DNA from: Plumapathes pennacea
Taxonomy: Eukaryota > Cnidaria > Anthozoa > Antipatharia > Myriopathidae
DNA length: 64,000 nt
Direction: 5' to 3'
Assembly: GCA_964036295.1 (NCBI GenBank)
Contig: OZ038465.1
Span: 23,036,870-23,100,869, forward strand
Below, in pieces: positions 1 to 11,725 of this stretch. Positions within the stretch are counted from its first letter, which is position 1, and each line of letters opens with the position of its first letter. The translations under genes and the position numbers were made by a program. Under the pieces are notes generated by a model that was not told the origin of the DNA, made no database searches, and worked only from the letters and a program-made list of their open reading frames with translations.

Positions 1-154
1 CCCGCAGACCCCACGATTCAAGTAGGCTACAAGCATCCACAAACGACATTGTCTTCCCATTAGTAACAAGTAAAAGGGAGAGTCAGAGTGGATATGCCCA
101 AACAGTTAACTGTATCAATTGACTATTACGCCAACCTAGCCACGCAGATGGCGT

Positions 155-1483
155 TTATGTGAGGGGCCGATTATATGAGACCGGTAACAACTCAGACCGG
201 TACAACTTCAGTTCGGTCTCCATACGAATCCTTTGTTTCCGTTTACATAATACCGGTTCGAAAACTCAGCTCAAACCGGTTTGATTCATTCCTGGAGCTA
301 GCCAACAAGAATAAGTCAGACCCGGTCTGAGTCGGATCGGTTCGGCACTTTTTGCTTGTTGGGCGTAGCCTGACGAGTTTAGTTTTGCAAATGTGTCTTC
401 ATCATGTTGTTAGTTTTTTTTTTCTGGGTTACGAATCAGTACACGGTGATTGGTTCACATTTCCACGTGATATGTGATGACATAAAGTGACTTCGCAAAC
501 AACTTGAGATGTGGGCGCCGCGATTGAATTGTACGTTTACAAATGTGTGTAAAGTTAGCTGTATCCCATCCAAACTCAACACCGTTTGGCTTCGGCTTAT
601 CGTACAGTGCCTGTTGAAATATTTCTTCCATTCGATCATGTAGCCTTTGTTTCGCAGTGGTAATTGTATACTAGGAATGAAAAATACACCGAAATAGTCC
701 TGAGCATTGAGTTTGTTAATCACAAATGACTGAACACGCTGTGAACAATACCGCAATAATATTGTAAACAAGTCTCGTGTTACTTTTCTCGCTGTCAATT
801 ATATCTTTTACGGAGCGGGAATACTCGAAAGCCTCATAGAAGAAACGCATTCAGTAAAAAAATATATATAAATATTGAAGCGAAGACTAGATTTATCGTG
901 GCCTGTATTTAGTGTGTTCAAAATCAAACTGTCAAAATTGACTGAGCATGAAAAGATAAGTCACGCACTACTGTTTTCCCTGCTGGTTAGCCTTTTAACT
1001 CCAAAGCTCAAAATGCAGAGTCGCTCAACCTTTAAGAAGCAAGTGCATGGGTGTTGTAATGAAAATTTATAGTAATAGGTTTTTATTTGAGCAAGGTGTC
1101 AAAAGTCAAGTTCCCTATACTGTATGATATTTTTCTGGTGAGAAACTGAAAGTTTCCTTTGGGAGTCTCGCTCTTGTCCCTACTTTCCATTTTAGTTTCT
1201 TCTGGTCTCGACCCCACCCAACGAGCTCACTGGCAATGCCAGTTTTGTTGCCCGTGTAATCGTTCTCGTAATGATTCAAACCAGTCTGAGATGAGTCTTC
1301 AAACGGTCTCATGTGCACAAAAACAGAGATTTGTATAGAGACCGATCTTAAGTCGTATCGGTCTGAGTTTATCCCAGTTTTGTCTCATTTTTTGCTATTT
1401 TCGTACCGGTTTCATGTAATGAGTCCGTGTCTTTCTGAGTTAGAACCGGTATGACTTCGTAGGTCTCATGTAATTACCGCCCA
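155..1483. mobile_element. Probable TIR element with ACCGGT/GAGACC-rich ends
   Basis: The two ends are imperfect inverted copies. The left end reads GGGCCGATTATATGAGACC; the reverse complement of the right end reads GGGCGGTAATTACATGAGACC without its last base. Inside each end the palindrome ACCGGT and the words GAGACCG or GTCTGAG recur (about 180-340 and 1260-1475). The interior is a copy of the GCTCGT-hairpin repeat described next, so the structure is either a nested pair or a composite. No clear target-site duplication was found, so the exact ends are uncertain. Confidence 0.4.
352..1300 (+). repeat. GCTCGT-hairpin dispersed repeat, copy 1
   Basis: It starts with a degraded stem-loop (TTGCTTGT, loop, TGACGAG) and continues as the same sequence found at 23642-24330, 34735-35626 and 54045-54270. 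Shared landmarks are the CACACGGTGATTGGTTCA-like block near 440, the TTTCGCAGTGGTAATTGTAT block near 650, and the ATGCAGAGTCGCTCAACC block near 1012. In this copy the site CTTTAAGAAGCAAG (about 1029-1042) is uninterrupted. That makes it the empty site for the TTAA element sitting in the copy at 35.6 kb. Short reading frames here are not conserved between copies. Confidence 0.7.
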
Positions 1484-1499
1484 GCATAACATAATTTTC

Positions 1500-2520
1500 T
1501 TGAATTAAACTTTACGCCACTCAAATTCTAAACGGAAGTTTAGACAAGTTTATAAAAACAAGCGTGAACAAAGAGATAATCAAGGGTAGCATTTTTAAAG
1601 GTTAACTCACACTATCTCCAAATAGCGAAGGTTGCTGAATATTTTCGGCGGAATCCGTCTTATACGGTTAGAGAACAGATATCTGAAAACAAGAGAAGAG
1701 TTATAATCAAGTCTTTGCTAGTTACTCAGATCGATGTGAAGGGCCCTTTACTCTATAAGCTGACTTATTTTGCTTTAAAATTGTCTATAAGCAACTTATA
1801 GGCTAATCAATTATAGGCACGTTATCAATGAAAGTAGATATCATTTAAATTACAACGTCCTACGCCCTCACAGTTACAGTTCCATAAAATCCTACCTTGG
1901 TGCCAGAGGTTTTTGATCCCCCGAGCGAAACATTTTAATGTTTCATTGTAATAGCTTAAAAGACGCGCAGCGGCAAAAAGCTCTTTCTTTTTGTCGCATC
2001 ACGACTCGCTTTTTGTCGCTACGCGGTGTTTTGCTCGGAAGATTAGAAAACCTTTTCAATAAAACAGGAACGAGAAAAAAGACATCGGAAATTGCTGACA
2101 AGGTATTTAAGATGACTTCGTCTTCTACACCTCATGAAAATTTGAGTGACATCGACCAAACCTCTCAAAACTTTCAGTTCCCTAAAGACTTTTTCGCGAA
2201 ACTGTTTCATCGATTCGATCTAAATTGCACTCTACTTTTAACGTGTATGAAAAACATAATAGTGAATCTGCATTATTCAGTCTCAGACCTTTGCAACGAT
2301 ATATAGTGCGTTTATACACCTTAAAGAGCAATGCTATACTGATCTTTTTCGAGAATAGTTAGTCGAGGGACGCGCGAACCTTTATCGAGACCTTAATCAC
2401 GAATCATATACATGCACACGCCAATTACAGTGGGCCCAGATAATTCAAATCCAATAAAAAAGTATTTAAACTAAAAGATGCAGCAATAACCCTATACATT
2501 AAGTTGCGGGCAGAGTTGCA
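1500..2520. other. No recognisable feature
   Basis: AT-rich sequence without a recognisable gene or clear repeat. One 122-codon frame (1938-2306, plus) shows no domain, signal peptide or repeat that I recognise and no second copy in the window. I do not call it a gene. Confidence 0.5.
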
Positions 2521-2539
2521 GGTAGTACAGATACTTTTA

Positions 2540-3275
2540 TAGGTTCTTGTTCTTCAGGGCCGTAAGTCATTGACAAAGCATTTTGTAGTAGGCATAAAGA
2601 ACGGTTTTGAAGTCAATCAATTTCACATGCTAGAGATAGTTCCAGGTCGTTATCAAGGGCATTCCAAGTTCTTGCTACTCGGCTAAACGAAGGACCTCTG
2701 AAAAGCTGAGGTTTTACATTTACGTGTGAAACATTTTACTACTTTTGAGTTTCTATTTGATCTAGTGGCACTGGTGGAGGTGCTTACAGTTGGAAGTATG
2801 ATAGAATATATTTTAATTATACCAGTAACATTTTTGAAAAGTCAAGATATTCGTGCCAGTACGACACGGGTAAGAGGTCAAGTTTGATCAGTCTATTCTT
2901 ATAGATTTCCTGACAATGGAAAGGTAAGTTAAGAACAAATATTGCCGCCCGTCGCTGGACCCGCTCCGTCTTTGTGATAAGTTCCTTTGGTTTTTACGCC
3001 CATACTTGAAAGGCGTAACCAAGGTGGGAACTCGCTAATGCGAGATAGATGGTGCATCTAACTTAAGCGTTTGTTATGTATTTCGTATTGCGCTTCATGA
3101 ACCCTAGTATCCTATTTGACTTAGAACATTGTTCAGACACTTGCTTCTCCCAAGGAGATGTACACCCGAGGTCTTTCTCCTTGGTGGTAACGCCGAGGGG
3201 AGTTTCCCTAATGTGGTAGTTAGTGGTGACAGGTTTTAATTTCCTGGTAATCCGTTGGCACTCTTGCATTTGGTT
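2540..3275 (-). pseudogene. LINE reverse transcriptase C-terminal remnant
   Basis: Minus-strand translation gives the post-catalytic part of a non-LTR retrotransposon reverse transcriptase. From about 3269 down it reads EKDLG, SEQCSKSNRILGFMKRNTKY, then SSHLGYAFQVWA, ERVQRRA and RLIKLDLLPVSYWHEYLD. This block order is typical of CR1/L2-type elements. The frame carries several stops (for example TAA just after the TNA codons and another after QVWA), and beyond the YLD block it decays further. The catalytic FADD/YADD part is missing, so this is a dead 5'-truncated insertion. The family call comes from remembered motif order, not a search. Confidence 0.75.
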
Positions 3276-3279
3276 TCAC

Positions 3280-3640
3280 TAAAGGTCAACGAGCTATTGT
3301 GGAGCAGGAGACGAGGTTGTCTAAAAGTAGATATCTGTATATTACGAATGTCTAAAACTAAATATTTCTATACAATGAATGTATTATCTAAAAGAACACA
3401 ATTCTATGAAACGAATAGTATCTACATTACAAAAAAAAAAAACAGAAAAAAAAACAAGTCAAAATTTTGCAACAAAAGCTATGGCGGCTGGTAAACAAGC
3501 AGTTTTTGCTTGTGACGTCACAAGCTATAAAATGCAGCGATTTTTTTTATTTTTTTATTTTTCTGGGTTAGAGATCTGCATGCGATGATTGGTTGATATT
3601 ATCATGTGATTTGTGATGACGTTGTGATCACGTGACTTGT
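3280..3640. repeat. A-rich low-complexity stretch
   Basis: Contains short A runs (about 3430-3460) and a TATTTTTTTATTTTT run (about 3542-3560), followed by the GGGTTAGAGATCTGC block that marks the GCTCGT-hairpin repeat family. Overlapping small reading frames here are low-complexity artefacts. Confidence 0.5.
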
Positions 3641-4002
3641 CGAGCAAGCAGTTTCGCCATTTTGAAGACAGCAAGTTGCTTGCCTTAGTTGGCTCTGTGG
3701 ATTATTTTATGGACCGCTCATCTTACTTACAAACGCATACGCCGGCTGCGGTAGACCCATACTAAATTTCATTGAGCGGTTTTGGCTTGGGTCGGTCCGT
3801 TCAGCCTCAAAAGCCACATTGAAAGCCATGAAAGCAAATGCAATGAATTTATCAATGAACTGCATAACTATGCACAACTGTACAGAAATGTACGAAGAAT
3901 CTAATATCCAGAACCTTGAGAACTTGAAGGAACAAGCTGAACGAAGGCGCTCGAGATACAAAGACGAGAACCTGTGTAAAGACGGCGATTCTTGACAAGC
4001 GC

Positions 4003-4850
4003 TTGATAGCGGATTATATGGAACTGTTTAGTATGAGGGTGAACTTGAAGGTACTTTGTATTCTTTTACTTTGTATTATTCTTGCTGATACAAGTAAAGC
4101 GTCAGAAAATCTGACTTTTGTTTGGAATCAAAATTTCACTCTGCGTGCATTTATGTTGTTGTTGCGAGATTTTGGCTCGGTGCCATGAAGGTCAAACAAT
4201 CAGTGGAACAGATGGCGTTATTATTTGAAAATTAGGAAAGGGCTGAGGAAAAAGTGACCGTTGGTAGATCTTGCTTCGCTCAGTTTTATTGTATTCCCAC
4301 AAATGTTTATGTGAAAGAAAACCGAAGTCCTCCAAGACGAAGTCGTGAGCCAAGCCACGTACCATTGAATTACCTTTCACGCATTTTGAACAAGAGTAGA
4401 AAAAGCAGGCGACTAATACAAGAATACATTTCAAAGAATGTCCCAAAGTCGTCAAAAGTTCATGATTATACCCAAGCTTACGTACTTCACAATGCTAATG
4501 CGTTCCGTGAACGTGCATGTAAACAACATGGAAACAATAAAAAGCCACAGATGGAAATGGAAAGAGAAAATTAGGATCAATAAACCATCGCTGCGAGAAA
4601 GCTAGAAGCTCAAAAAGAAGATTGCCAAAAGTAACCGAGGTGCTAAGATACGTTTGTATTTTAAAATGTGTTAAAACACAGGCATTGCAAGATCAGACGT
4701 ATTCAGAGATCAAAATCACAGAACCAAGTACAATGGGTTTTCTCTGTCAAGGGATATAGAAAAAAATTCCGGTCCTTCAGTTGTTGATCCAAACAAAACG
4801 ATCATCGGTTGGCTTTCTGGATGCACGGAAGCCATACTTTAGGAGCGATT
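4003..4850 (+). pseudogene. 2A-peptide transposon gene, broken copy 1
   Basis: Diverged duplicate of the gene at 24261-25237. The hydrophobic leader (LKVLCILLLCIILAD), the block ENRSPPRRSREPSHVPLN and the basic block NKSRKSRRLIQEYISKNVPK are readable, followed by the 2A-like site at 4753-4776. Lesions against the other copy are: a frameshift before the TGA near 4186; TAG for TGG near 4234; a frame change and TAG near 4572; and TAG inside the block before the 2A site. The 2A core itself reads D-I-E-K-N-S-G-P. The normally invariant first proline of NPGP has become serine (codon 4768-4770), which should abolish ribosome skipping. The copy runs out soon after the DPNKTI block and lacks the NAGRQCVA block of copy 2. 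Confidence 0.8.
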
Positions 4851-5620
4851 TTGGCTTGCATTGTTTTTAAGCGTCGGAAGACTTGAAAATAGCCGTACCC
4901 AAATGCTTGATGTGTTACCAGCGGGACCCCCGTAAAGTACGAAGGGTTGTGTTTTGCAAATGCTCGATTATACTAGATACCGCTTCAACCAATGTATCTG
5001 TGTTCTGAGCAATATTTGTGTGAAAGAACATCGAATAAGTAGTAGAAGACGTGTCGAAACTTGATAGAACTTGAACTTTTTGTGTAACGCGCGGCGTATA
5101 CGAACAGTCGGCGTTTAACTTCGTTTTGCGTGCAGTAAAGGTTCTTTGTTTATTGTCTGAGGATATTGAATTACTAATAGGATTGAGGCAAATATCACGC
5201 GAGATTAAGATACAAGATCTGTCAATGAAATGTCACGAGCATAATATCATAGAACGGGGAATCCCGAATCATCAGCTACTTAGCTTTCACTCACGCCGCT
5301 TTAACAAAAGCAGGAAAGACCGGCAGGCGATTACATCGAGAATATTTGTCACTGAATACCTCGAAGTCTTCAAGGTTGATATCCGACTATCCGAGCCGTA
5401 ATGTTCGCTCCACAAGCCCGTGATGCACGCCTTTGTTGTCACGGTATTCAAACGTCTGCAGCTTCCGATAGAGATTAATTTCGTATCGACCCAGAATTTT
5501 GCGTTAAAGCTTAATGCATAGCTTGAACATATTAGTGATCAGACTTGTACATGTAGGATGCGTAACGTCTGAGATGGCTTTTTCATACGAAGTAATTTCA
5601 TCATGGGAAGTGTCATGTTT
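4850..5620. other. No recognisable feature
   Basis: Sequence downstream of the broken 2A gene. A 91-codon frame (5126-5401, plus) has no motif I recognise. The stretch is probably more of the same decayed element. Confidence 0.4.
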
Positions 5621-5622
5621 TA

Positions 5623-5955
5623 GGCCCCGTCCACACTACGCCGGATAAATTTGAAAACGCAACTTTATTCTTACGGTTAGGAAAACGCTCTTCAAAGTGG
5701 ATAAATTTGAAAGCGCCGGCTTTGCGTTTTGGTGTGGACGAAAAACATTTTGAAAACGGAACTTTTCGAAAACCCTGACTCACGTGGCCACGTCAAGTGG
5801 TTTCAAAGATTGTCAGGGACGTTTGTAGAGCAATAACAATACATTTGGGCCCGGAAACATTTTATCCGTTTTCCAGTGTGGACGGAAAACATTTCTTGCG
5901 TTTTCAGAGTGAAAGTTGCGTTTTCAAATTTATCCGGCGTAGTGTGGACGGGGCC
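5623..5955. mobile_element. PIF/Harbinger-type MITE
   Basis: A 333-bp foldback element. The left end GGCCCCGTCCACACTACGCC is repeated as a perfect inverted copy at the right end, and the inverted repeat continues for more than 40 bp with few changes. It is flanked on both sides by TTA (5620-5622 and 5956-5958). A 3-bp TTA duplication with GG..CC termini is the usual signature of PIF/Harbinger non-autonomous elements. No coding capacity. Confidence 0.85.
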
Positions 5956-6130
5956 TTAATGTGCTACAGCTACTTGAACATGATGCACACGCTGGGAAGA
6001 TGAGATAAGGCTATTACGCTGTCTTACAGCTACTTAAGATGTCGGGTATTCCCCAGTCAATCCCATTACAAAATGACAACACAGTTCCTCCACAAAACAT
6101 GTCAGCTTGAAAATTCACTCAACAAGGTTG
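5956..6130 (+). repeat. Inverted match to 25440-25650
   Basis: The run containing ACAGCTACTTGAACATGATG (about 5965-5985), then GAGATAAGGCTATT and GTCAGCTTGAAAATTCACT, appears in reverse-complement order and orientation at 25440-25650, downstream of the other 2A-gene copy. This suggests it belongs to the same element family, with an inversion in one locus. Confidence 0.65.
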
Positions 6131-6479
6131 CCAGGTTGTATAGAAAGCGTCACACAAGTACTGTCACGTGCATCGGAAAGCAATGAAAACTGGGTTGTTG
6201 CAAACGAAGAATATTCCTACGGGGCCTTCGATAATTGTTTTCTCTCAATTATTATAATACACTTTTTCGTGAATATCTGTTTGACCAAAATTAGAAGAAA
6301 AGAGGGCAAGAAAAATAAAGGGAGCTCTTGGATCCGTCATTTCCAAAAACTGACTCGGCTATAATATCTTTTGCATATAAACGCACGACAAAAGTTCCTC
6401 TCCCGGGACCCCGCGTGTCTCTATTCATTGTACTAATGACGTCACAAGCGCACTGGCCACGGGCCTGTCTTGTTCTTTA

Positions 6480-7150
6480 TAAAACGCATACAGTGTGTTC
6501 CTAAACTTTAATATACTAGCAGCACACCAGAGGTTCGAGGCAGATTATTCCACAGATTAATGGATTTAGGAAAAAAAAGAAAATTTCAAATAATTGTGTT
6601 TGTTACAGGTTAAAGCGCAGTAGTTGTTCTGGTCAATTGACGGGTACATTACAGCGGTGGCAGGTACAAGGTAGTTGTTGAAAGCTGCATCAATCAAGCC
6701 GGTCCTACATTTGAATAGAAGTATCAGGTCGCTGATTTTCCGTCTGTATTCGAGAGGAAGCAGGTCTAGAGCATAAAGTCTGGTTCAAAGAAAGGACCGG
6801 TGCTTTAATTTGTTAACTTGGTCTTTCACTTAATTTGAAATCCCCTATCCTATACTTTTGACCAAATCCATTGAACGTCTTGTGTCTACAGAGCTCTGAT
6901 AGCTTCCAGGGTTTTGTAGGAATTCCGATAGATACGTACTATACTATATGTATTATTCTGCATACCCTCTTCACACCGAGAACATCGACAAAAGTTGGCA
7001 TGTTGTTAGTGCCTTGAATTTTTTTTCGATTAACCTAGATTCTCTATATATTTAGTGATAAAGTGACTGACATGAAGGTAATATGTGTCTACTGAAATCT
7101 CTCTGCTTGCATCTTTTCACAGGTTTGCTCATGATCTGCATCTGCATCAC
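6480..7150 (-). pseudogene. Decayed LINE fragment (older host repeat)
   Basis: Minus-strand translation shows reverse-transcriptase C-terminal blocks: RLYALDLLPLEYRRKISDLI with LLFKCRTGLID (about 6640-6790), and INLWNNLPRTSGV (about 6530-6570). A diverged copy of the same sequence lies at 30360-31010. Stops are frequent. This remnant is the sequence into which the Mutator-like element (7154-8358) inserted, and probably the later LINE as well. Confidence 0.6.
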
Positions 7151-7153
7151 GCT

Positions 7154-8358
7154 CTAGCCTGAAATGTCATTCGTCTCCTCGTCGCTCAACCCAAGCCCCG
7201 CGCGAGAGAGACGCCTGAAATGTGAGCGCGCTAATGCCGTTCCATGACGTCACGCACTTTTGCGATAATGGCAAGTAAATTTTGATTGGTTTTTGGCCAA
7301 TCAACATAAGACACCGTTTCTCATTGGTTACACGTAGCAAAGGTTAGTGATGGCGGAGTTTCATGGTGGTCGAATTTCGAAAGAAAGATTTGAAGAATGT
7401 TTGAGATGTGTTCTCCCACCGTTTTCCCAATTTTCGGGCTTGGGTTAAGGGCAAGGAGACGACTGACATTTCAGGTTGTTGTGCTGTTTTGACAGTTTGA
7501 GAGTCACTCACGCGCGACAAATGCTATTTACGGTTTCACACAGTGTTCGGCTGACTCAAATTTTATTGGTCATGTGAACTCTAAACGGCCTAAATTCCTC
7601 CCAAATCAAAGCATAATGGACAGGAAATACTTTAAAGTACACAAACCTTGCCTGACAAGCCTCAGCGCCGCTTTAATCTAGAGAAATTTTGAGCGGTTTT
7701 TGACCGTTATAAAACTACAAGACACTTCGGAATTGCCATAGCAGGATTTCTTGCGAAATGCAACACGTTGTTCAAAATAAACTCCGAAGTCAATAAGATT
7801 ATACTTCGAAAATCACCTGGACGAAAGTTTAATAGTTGGAGAACAGTCAATAGTTCACTCACTGAAATTCAACCATTCAAATTTTGGTTAATACTTTTGC
7901 GTGTTTACGTGTGACAGTCGTCTTGCTTTAGCTGGAGGGTTGACGAACAATGGCACAAACTCTGTCGGTCTGTTGGCAATATCTTCTGTTGAGACCAGCA
8001 AGTTATCCTTTAAAGGACTTCTTCTTCATATCTCAAAACGAAGGCACTGAAGGCAAATACGCATGTTCTCTCCGATTTTGAGGCTTAAAGGAAGCTTCCG
8101 AAGCACAACCTCGTTGGGAAATGAAGACCGGATTCGCACAGTACACTCTTGATTTGTCCTCACTCAGATTTACCGCGCACAAAGAGAAACGGAGAAACAC
8201 TCATCGCCGCCATATTCCGCCACTTGTTTAATTCATGCATAATGTAAATAAATTAGTGCGTGACGTCATGGAACGGCATTAGCGCGCTCAGATTTTAGGC
8301 GTCTCTCTCGCGCGGGGTTTGGGTTGAGCGACGAGGAGACGACTGACATTTCAGGCTA
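7154..8358. mobile_element. Mutator-like foldback element, 9-bp TSD
   Basis: Terminal inverted repeats of about 103 bp (7155-7258 and 8255-8358) begin TAGCCTGAAATGTCA and differ at only a few positions. The direct repeat CATCACGCT occurs at 7145-7153 and 8359-8367, which is a 9-bp target duplication. The paralogous host sequence near 30650-30700 lacks the insertion. Long TIRs with a 9-bp duplication are characteristic of Mutator-like elements. The interior has no convincing open frame, so the copy is non-autonomous. A partial internal copy of the end (GGAGACGACTGACATTTCAG, near 7456) suggests an earlier rearrangement. Confidence 0.8.
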
Positions 8359-8719
8359 CATCACGCTGATGATCTGCATCTTCAGTCACTAGTTTTTCTT
8401 GCTAACAATGTCTCACTGGTATGCACATGACGTCTGATATTACAAATGGCGTTATTTAGTAATTTCTGGAACACCTCACTGCTGAAGTTCAGTCCAAAAG
8501 GTAAACATGCCTATTGAAAGCTCACAAAAGAAGTTTAAGATCCTTGTCATTTGGCTTAATTCTTCAGGTTCCATCGCATACAACAAAACGCTTTTTCAAG
8601 CTTAATTTTCAGGTGTCTGTGATAGCTTGTAGTGTTCACGAAACAGCGCATCACTGGTGCTTCTAAGCTGTCACACGGCTTTTGTCCGGCAGCCACATCG
8701 AATCAAAATTATCAGAGCC

Positions 8720-9268
8720 TTAAATTTCATTTCCAAATGGTCGGACCAGTGGCTGGTCACGTTAAATGCCTCTAAAACGAAAGCTATTACTTTCTCCTCT
8801 AAACGCATTAAACCTGTACATCCTTCACTATATCTTGCGTTCGACACAATCGAAGAGGTTAGCAACCACGAACATCTCGGTGTTACTCTCTCAGGCGATC
8901 TGTCTTGGCGTTTACATGTTCTGAAAGTGCATCAAAAAGCCTCCAAAAAGCTAAATTTTTTAAAAGGTTTAAAGTTTAGATTGACCAGGCGTACTTTAGA
9001 AATATTGTATAAAAGCATTGTTCGTTCTACCATGGAATATGCCGATGTTGTCTGGGACGGATGCTCAATTGGAGAACAAGATTTACTAGAAAGTGTGCAG
9101 TATGAGGCCGCTAGACTTGTTACTGGTGGAATAAAAGGGACTCGTAGAGAGAGCTTACTTGAAGAAACGTCTTGGCAAAGGTTGGAAAATAAGCGATCTG
9201 TTCACAAGTTACTTGTTATGTACAAAATTGTTAATAAGTTAGTACCATCATATTTGCAGTCTATATGT
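8720..9268 (+). CDS. LINE reverse transcriptase, C-terminal part (proximal half)
   Basis: Open frame encoding the thumb and C-terminal region of a non-LTR reverse transcriptase. It starts after the YADD box with ISKWSDQWLVTLNASKTKAI, then HEHLGVTLSGDLSW, RSTMEYADVVWDG, YEAARLVTGG and KLLVMYKIVNKLVPSYLQSI. No stop occurs in this half. The upstream codons 8657-8719 belong to the older flanking sequence, so the frame's apparent ATG is not native. Codons after 9268 belong to the inserted TIR element, so the reading to 9373 is a chimera. The frame resumes in register at 16963. Confidence 0.85.
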
Positions 9269-9539
9269 AAGGCGTTCCAAAGTAATTTCGATTTTTCCAA
9301 AGTAAATTCTCTGGCCAACGTTCGGGGTTTTTACGTCAAAAAGGGCTGTTTTCAGCAAAAAGAAAAGGGATGAGATGAAGAAGTGTTAGGACTGCTGTTT
9401 TTGACGGACCATAAAAGGCAGGTCTCCAAAATGTATGTGTTTTGGAAAGGATATAGGGGGGAAAGCAGAAGGTCGCCAGACTCACTCACACAAGCCTTTG
9501 AAATGAAACATTGTTTATTGCTTTAACATGTCAAAATAC

Positions 9540-11575
9540 ACACTATGTTGACAAGAAAATCTTCAAGTACGTCGGACGTAATTCACATCTAAGGTCCGCC
9601 AAAATGACCAAATATCATCCACTTGAAAATCTAAGTCCGTCGGACGTAATCACAAAAGTCCGTCAAAACACTGTATTAGACAAGAAAATCTCCAAGTCCG
9701 TCGGACGTAATTCAAACCTGAGGTCCGCCAAAATGACCAAATATCGTCCAGTTGAAAATCTAAGTCCGTCGGACGTAATTCACATCTAAGGTCCGCCAAA
9801 ATGACCAAATATCATCCACTTGAAAATCTAAGTCCGTCGGACGTAATCACAAAAGTCCGTCACAACACACTGTATTAGACAAGAAAATCTCCAAGTCCGC
9901 CGGACGTAATTCACATCTAAGGTCCGCCAAAATGACCAAATATTGTCCACTTGAAAATCTAAGTCCGTCGGACGTAATCACAAAAGTCCGTCACAACACA
10001 CTGTATTAGACAAGAAAATCTCCAAGTCCGTCGGACGTAATTTAAATCTAAGGTCCGCCAAAATGACCAAATATCATCCACTTGAAAATCTAAGTCCGTC
10101 GGACCTAATCACAAAAGTCCGCCAAAACACACACTGTATTAGACAAGAAAATCTCCAAGTCCGTCGGACGTAATTCACATCTAAGGTCCGCCAAAATGAC
10201 CAAATATCGTCCAATTGAAAATCTAAGTCCGTCGGACGTAATCACAAAAGTCCGTCACAACACACACTGTATTAGACGAGAAAATCTCCCAGTCCGTCGG
10301 ACGTAATTCACATCTAAGGTCCGCCAAAATGACCAAATATCGTCCAATTAAAAATCTAAGTCCGTCGGACGTAATCACAAAAGTCCGTCACAACACACTG
10401 TTTTGGACAAGAAAATCTCCAAGTCCGTCGGACGTAATTCACATCTAAGGTCCGCCAAAATGACCAAATATCGTCCACTTGAAAATCTAAGTCCGTCGGA
10501 CGTAATCACAAAAGTCCGCCAAAACACACACTGTATTAGACAAGAAAATCTCCCAGTCCGTCGGACGTAATTCACATCTAAGGTCCGCCAAAATGACCAA
10601 ATATCGTCCACTTGAAAATCTAAGTCCGTCGGACGTAATTACAAAAGTCCGTCACAACACACTGTTTTGGACAAGAAAATCTCCAAGTCCGTCGGACGTA
10701 ATTCAAATCTAAGATACGCCAAAATCACCAAATATCGTCCACTTGAAAATCTAAGTCCGTCGGACGTAATCACAAAAGTCCGTCATAACACACTCTGTAT
10801 TAGGCAAGAAAATCTCCAAGTCCGTCGGACGTAATTCAATTCTAAGGTCCGCCAAAATGACCAAATATCATCCACTTGAAAATCTAAGTCTGTCGGACGT
10901 AATTACAAAAGTCCGTCATAACACACACTATATTAGTCAAGAAAATCTCCAAGTCCGTCGGACGTAATTCAATTCTAAGGTCCGCCAAAATGACCAAATA
11001 TCATCCACTTGAAAATCTAAGTCCGTCGGACGTAATCACAAAAGTCCGTCATAACACACACTGTATTAGACAAGAAAATCTCCCAGTCCGTCGGACGTAA
11101 TTCACATCTAAGGTCCGCCAAAATGACCAAATATCGTCCACTTGAAAATCTAAGTCCGTCGGACGTAATCACAAAAGTCCGTCACAACACACTGTTTTGG
11201 ACAAGAAAATCTCCAAGTCCGTCGGACGTAATTCAAATCTAAGATACGCCAAAATCACCAAATATCGTCCACTTGAAAATCTAAGTCCGTTGGACGTAAT
11301 CACAAAAGTCCGTCATAACACACTCTGTATTAGGCAAGAAAATCTCCAAGTCCGTCGGACGTAATTCAATTCTAAGGTCCGCCAAAATGACCAAATATCA
11401 TCCACTTGAAAATCTAAGTCCGTCGGACGTAATCACAAAAGTCCGTCATAACACACACTATATTAGTCAAGAAAATCTCCAAGTCCGTCGGACGTAATTC
11501 AAATCTAAGGTCCGCCAAAATGACCAAATATCGTCCAGTTGAAAATTTAAGTCCGTCGGACGTAATCTACATGTA
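9540..11575 (+). repeat. ~131-bp minisatellite with GTCCGTCGGAC core
   Basis: About 15 tandem copies of a unit of roughly 129-134 bp. Each unit holds two AAGTCCGTCGGACGTAAT boxes, one before TCACATCTAAGGTCCGCC and one before CACAAAAGTCCGTC, plus the phrase GACAAGAAAATCTCC. GTCCGTCGGAC is an odd-length palindrome with a central T. Copies differ by scattered substitutions and 1-4 bp length changes. Some non-neighbouring units share variants (for example AAGATACGCCAAAATCACC near 10712 and 11242), which points to block duplication of several units. Small reading frames inside the array are by-products of the repeat. Confidence 0.95.
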
Positions 11576-11725
11576 AAATCTGAAGACTAAAGTCTAGCCT
11601 GCATTGCAGGCGTTCCCGTTCGTTTTAAGGCAAAAAATTGGTTCGGGAGTAGGAATGGGTTGAATCGGGAGATATTACGTCACACAGAATTCCGTGGCGG
11701 ACCTAATGTCATGCATTAAAAGCTA

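Noticed and set aside
1938..2306. 122-codon frame as a gene
   Set aside because: No motif, no second copy, no splice or promoter support, and typical of chance frames in this AT-rich DNA.
9269..9373. C-terminal 35 codons of the LINE frame at 8657-9373
   Set aside because: They are read from the inserted TIR element. The true continuation is at 16963.
9540..11575. CRISPR-like regularly spaced repeats
   Set aside because: The whole ~131-bp unit repeats, with no variable spacers, and the DNA is eukaryotic. It is a minisatellite inside a transposon.
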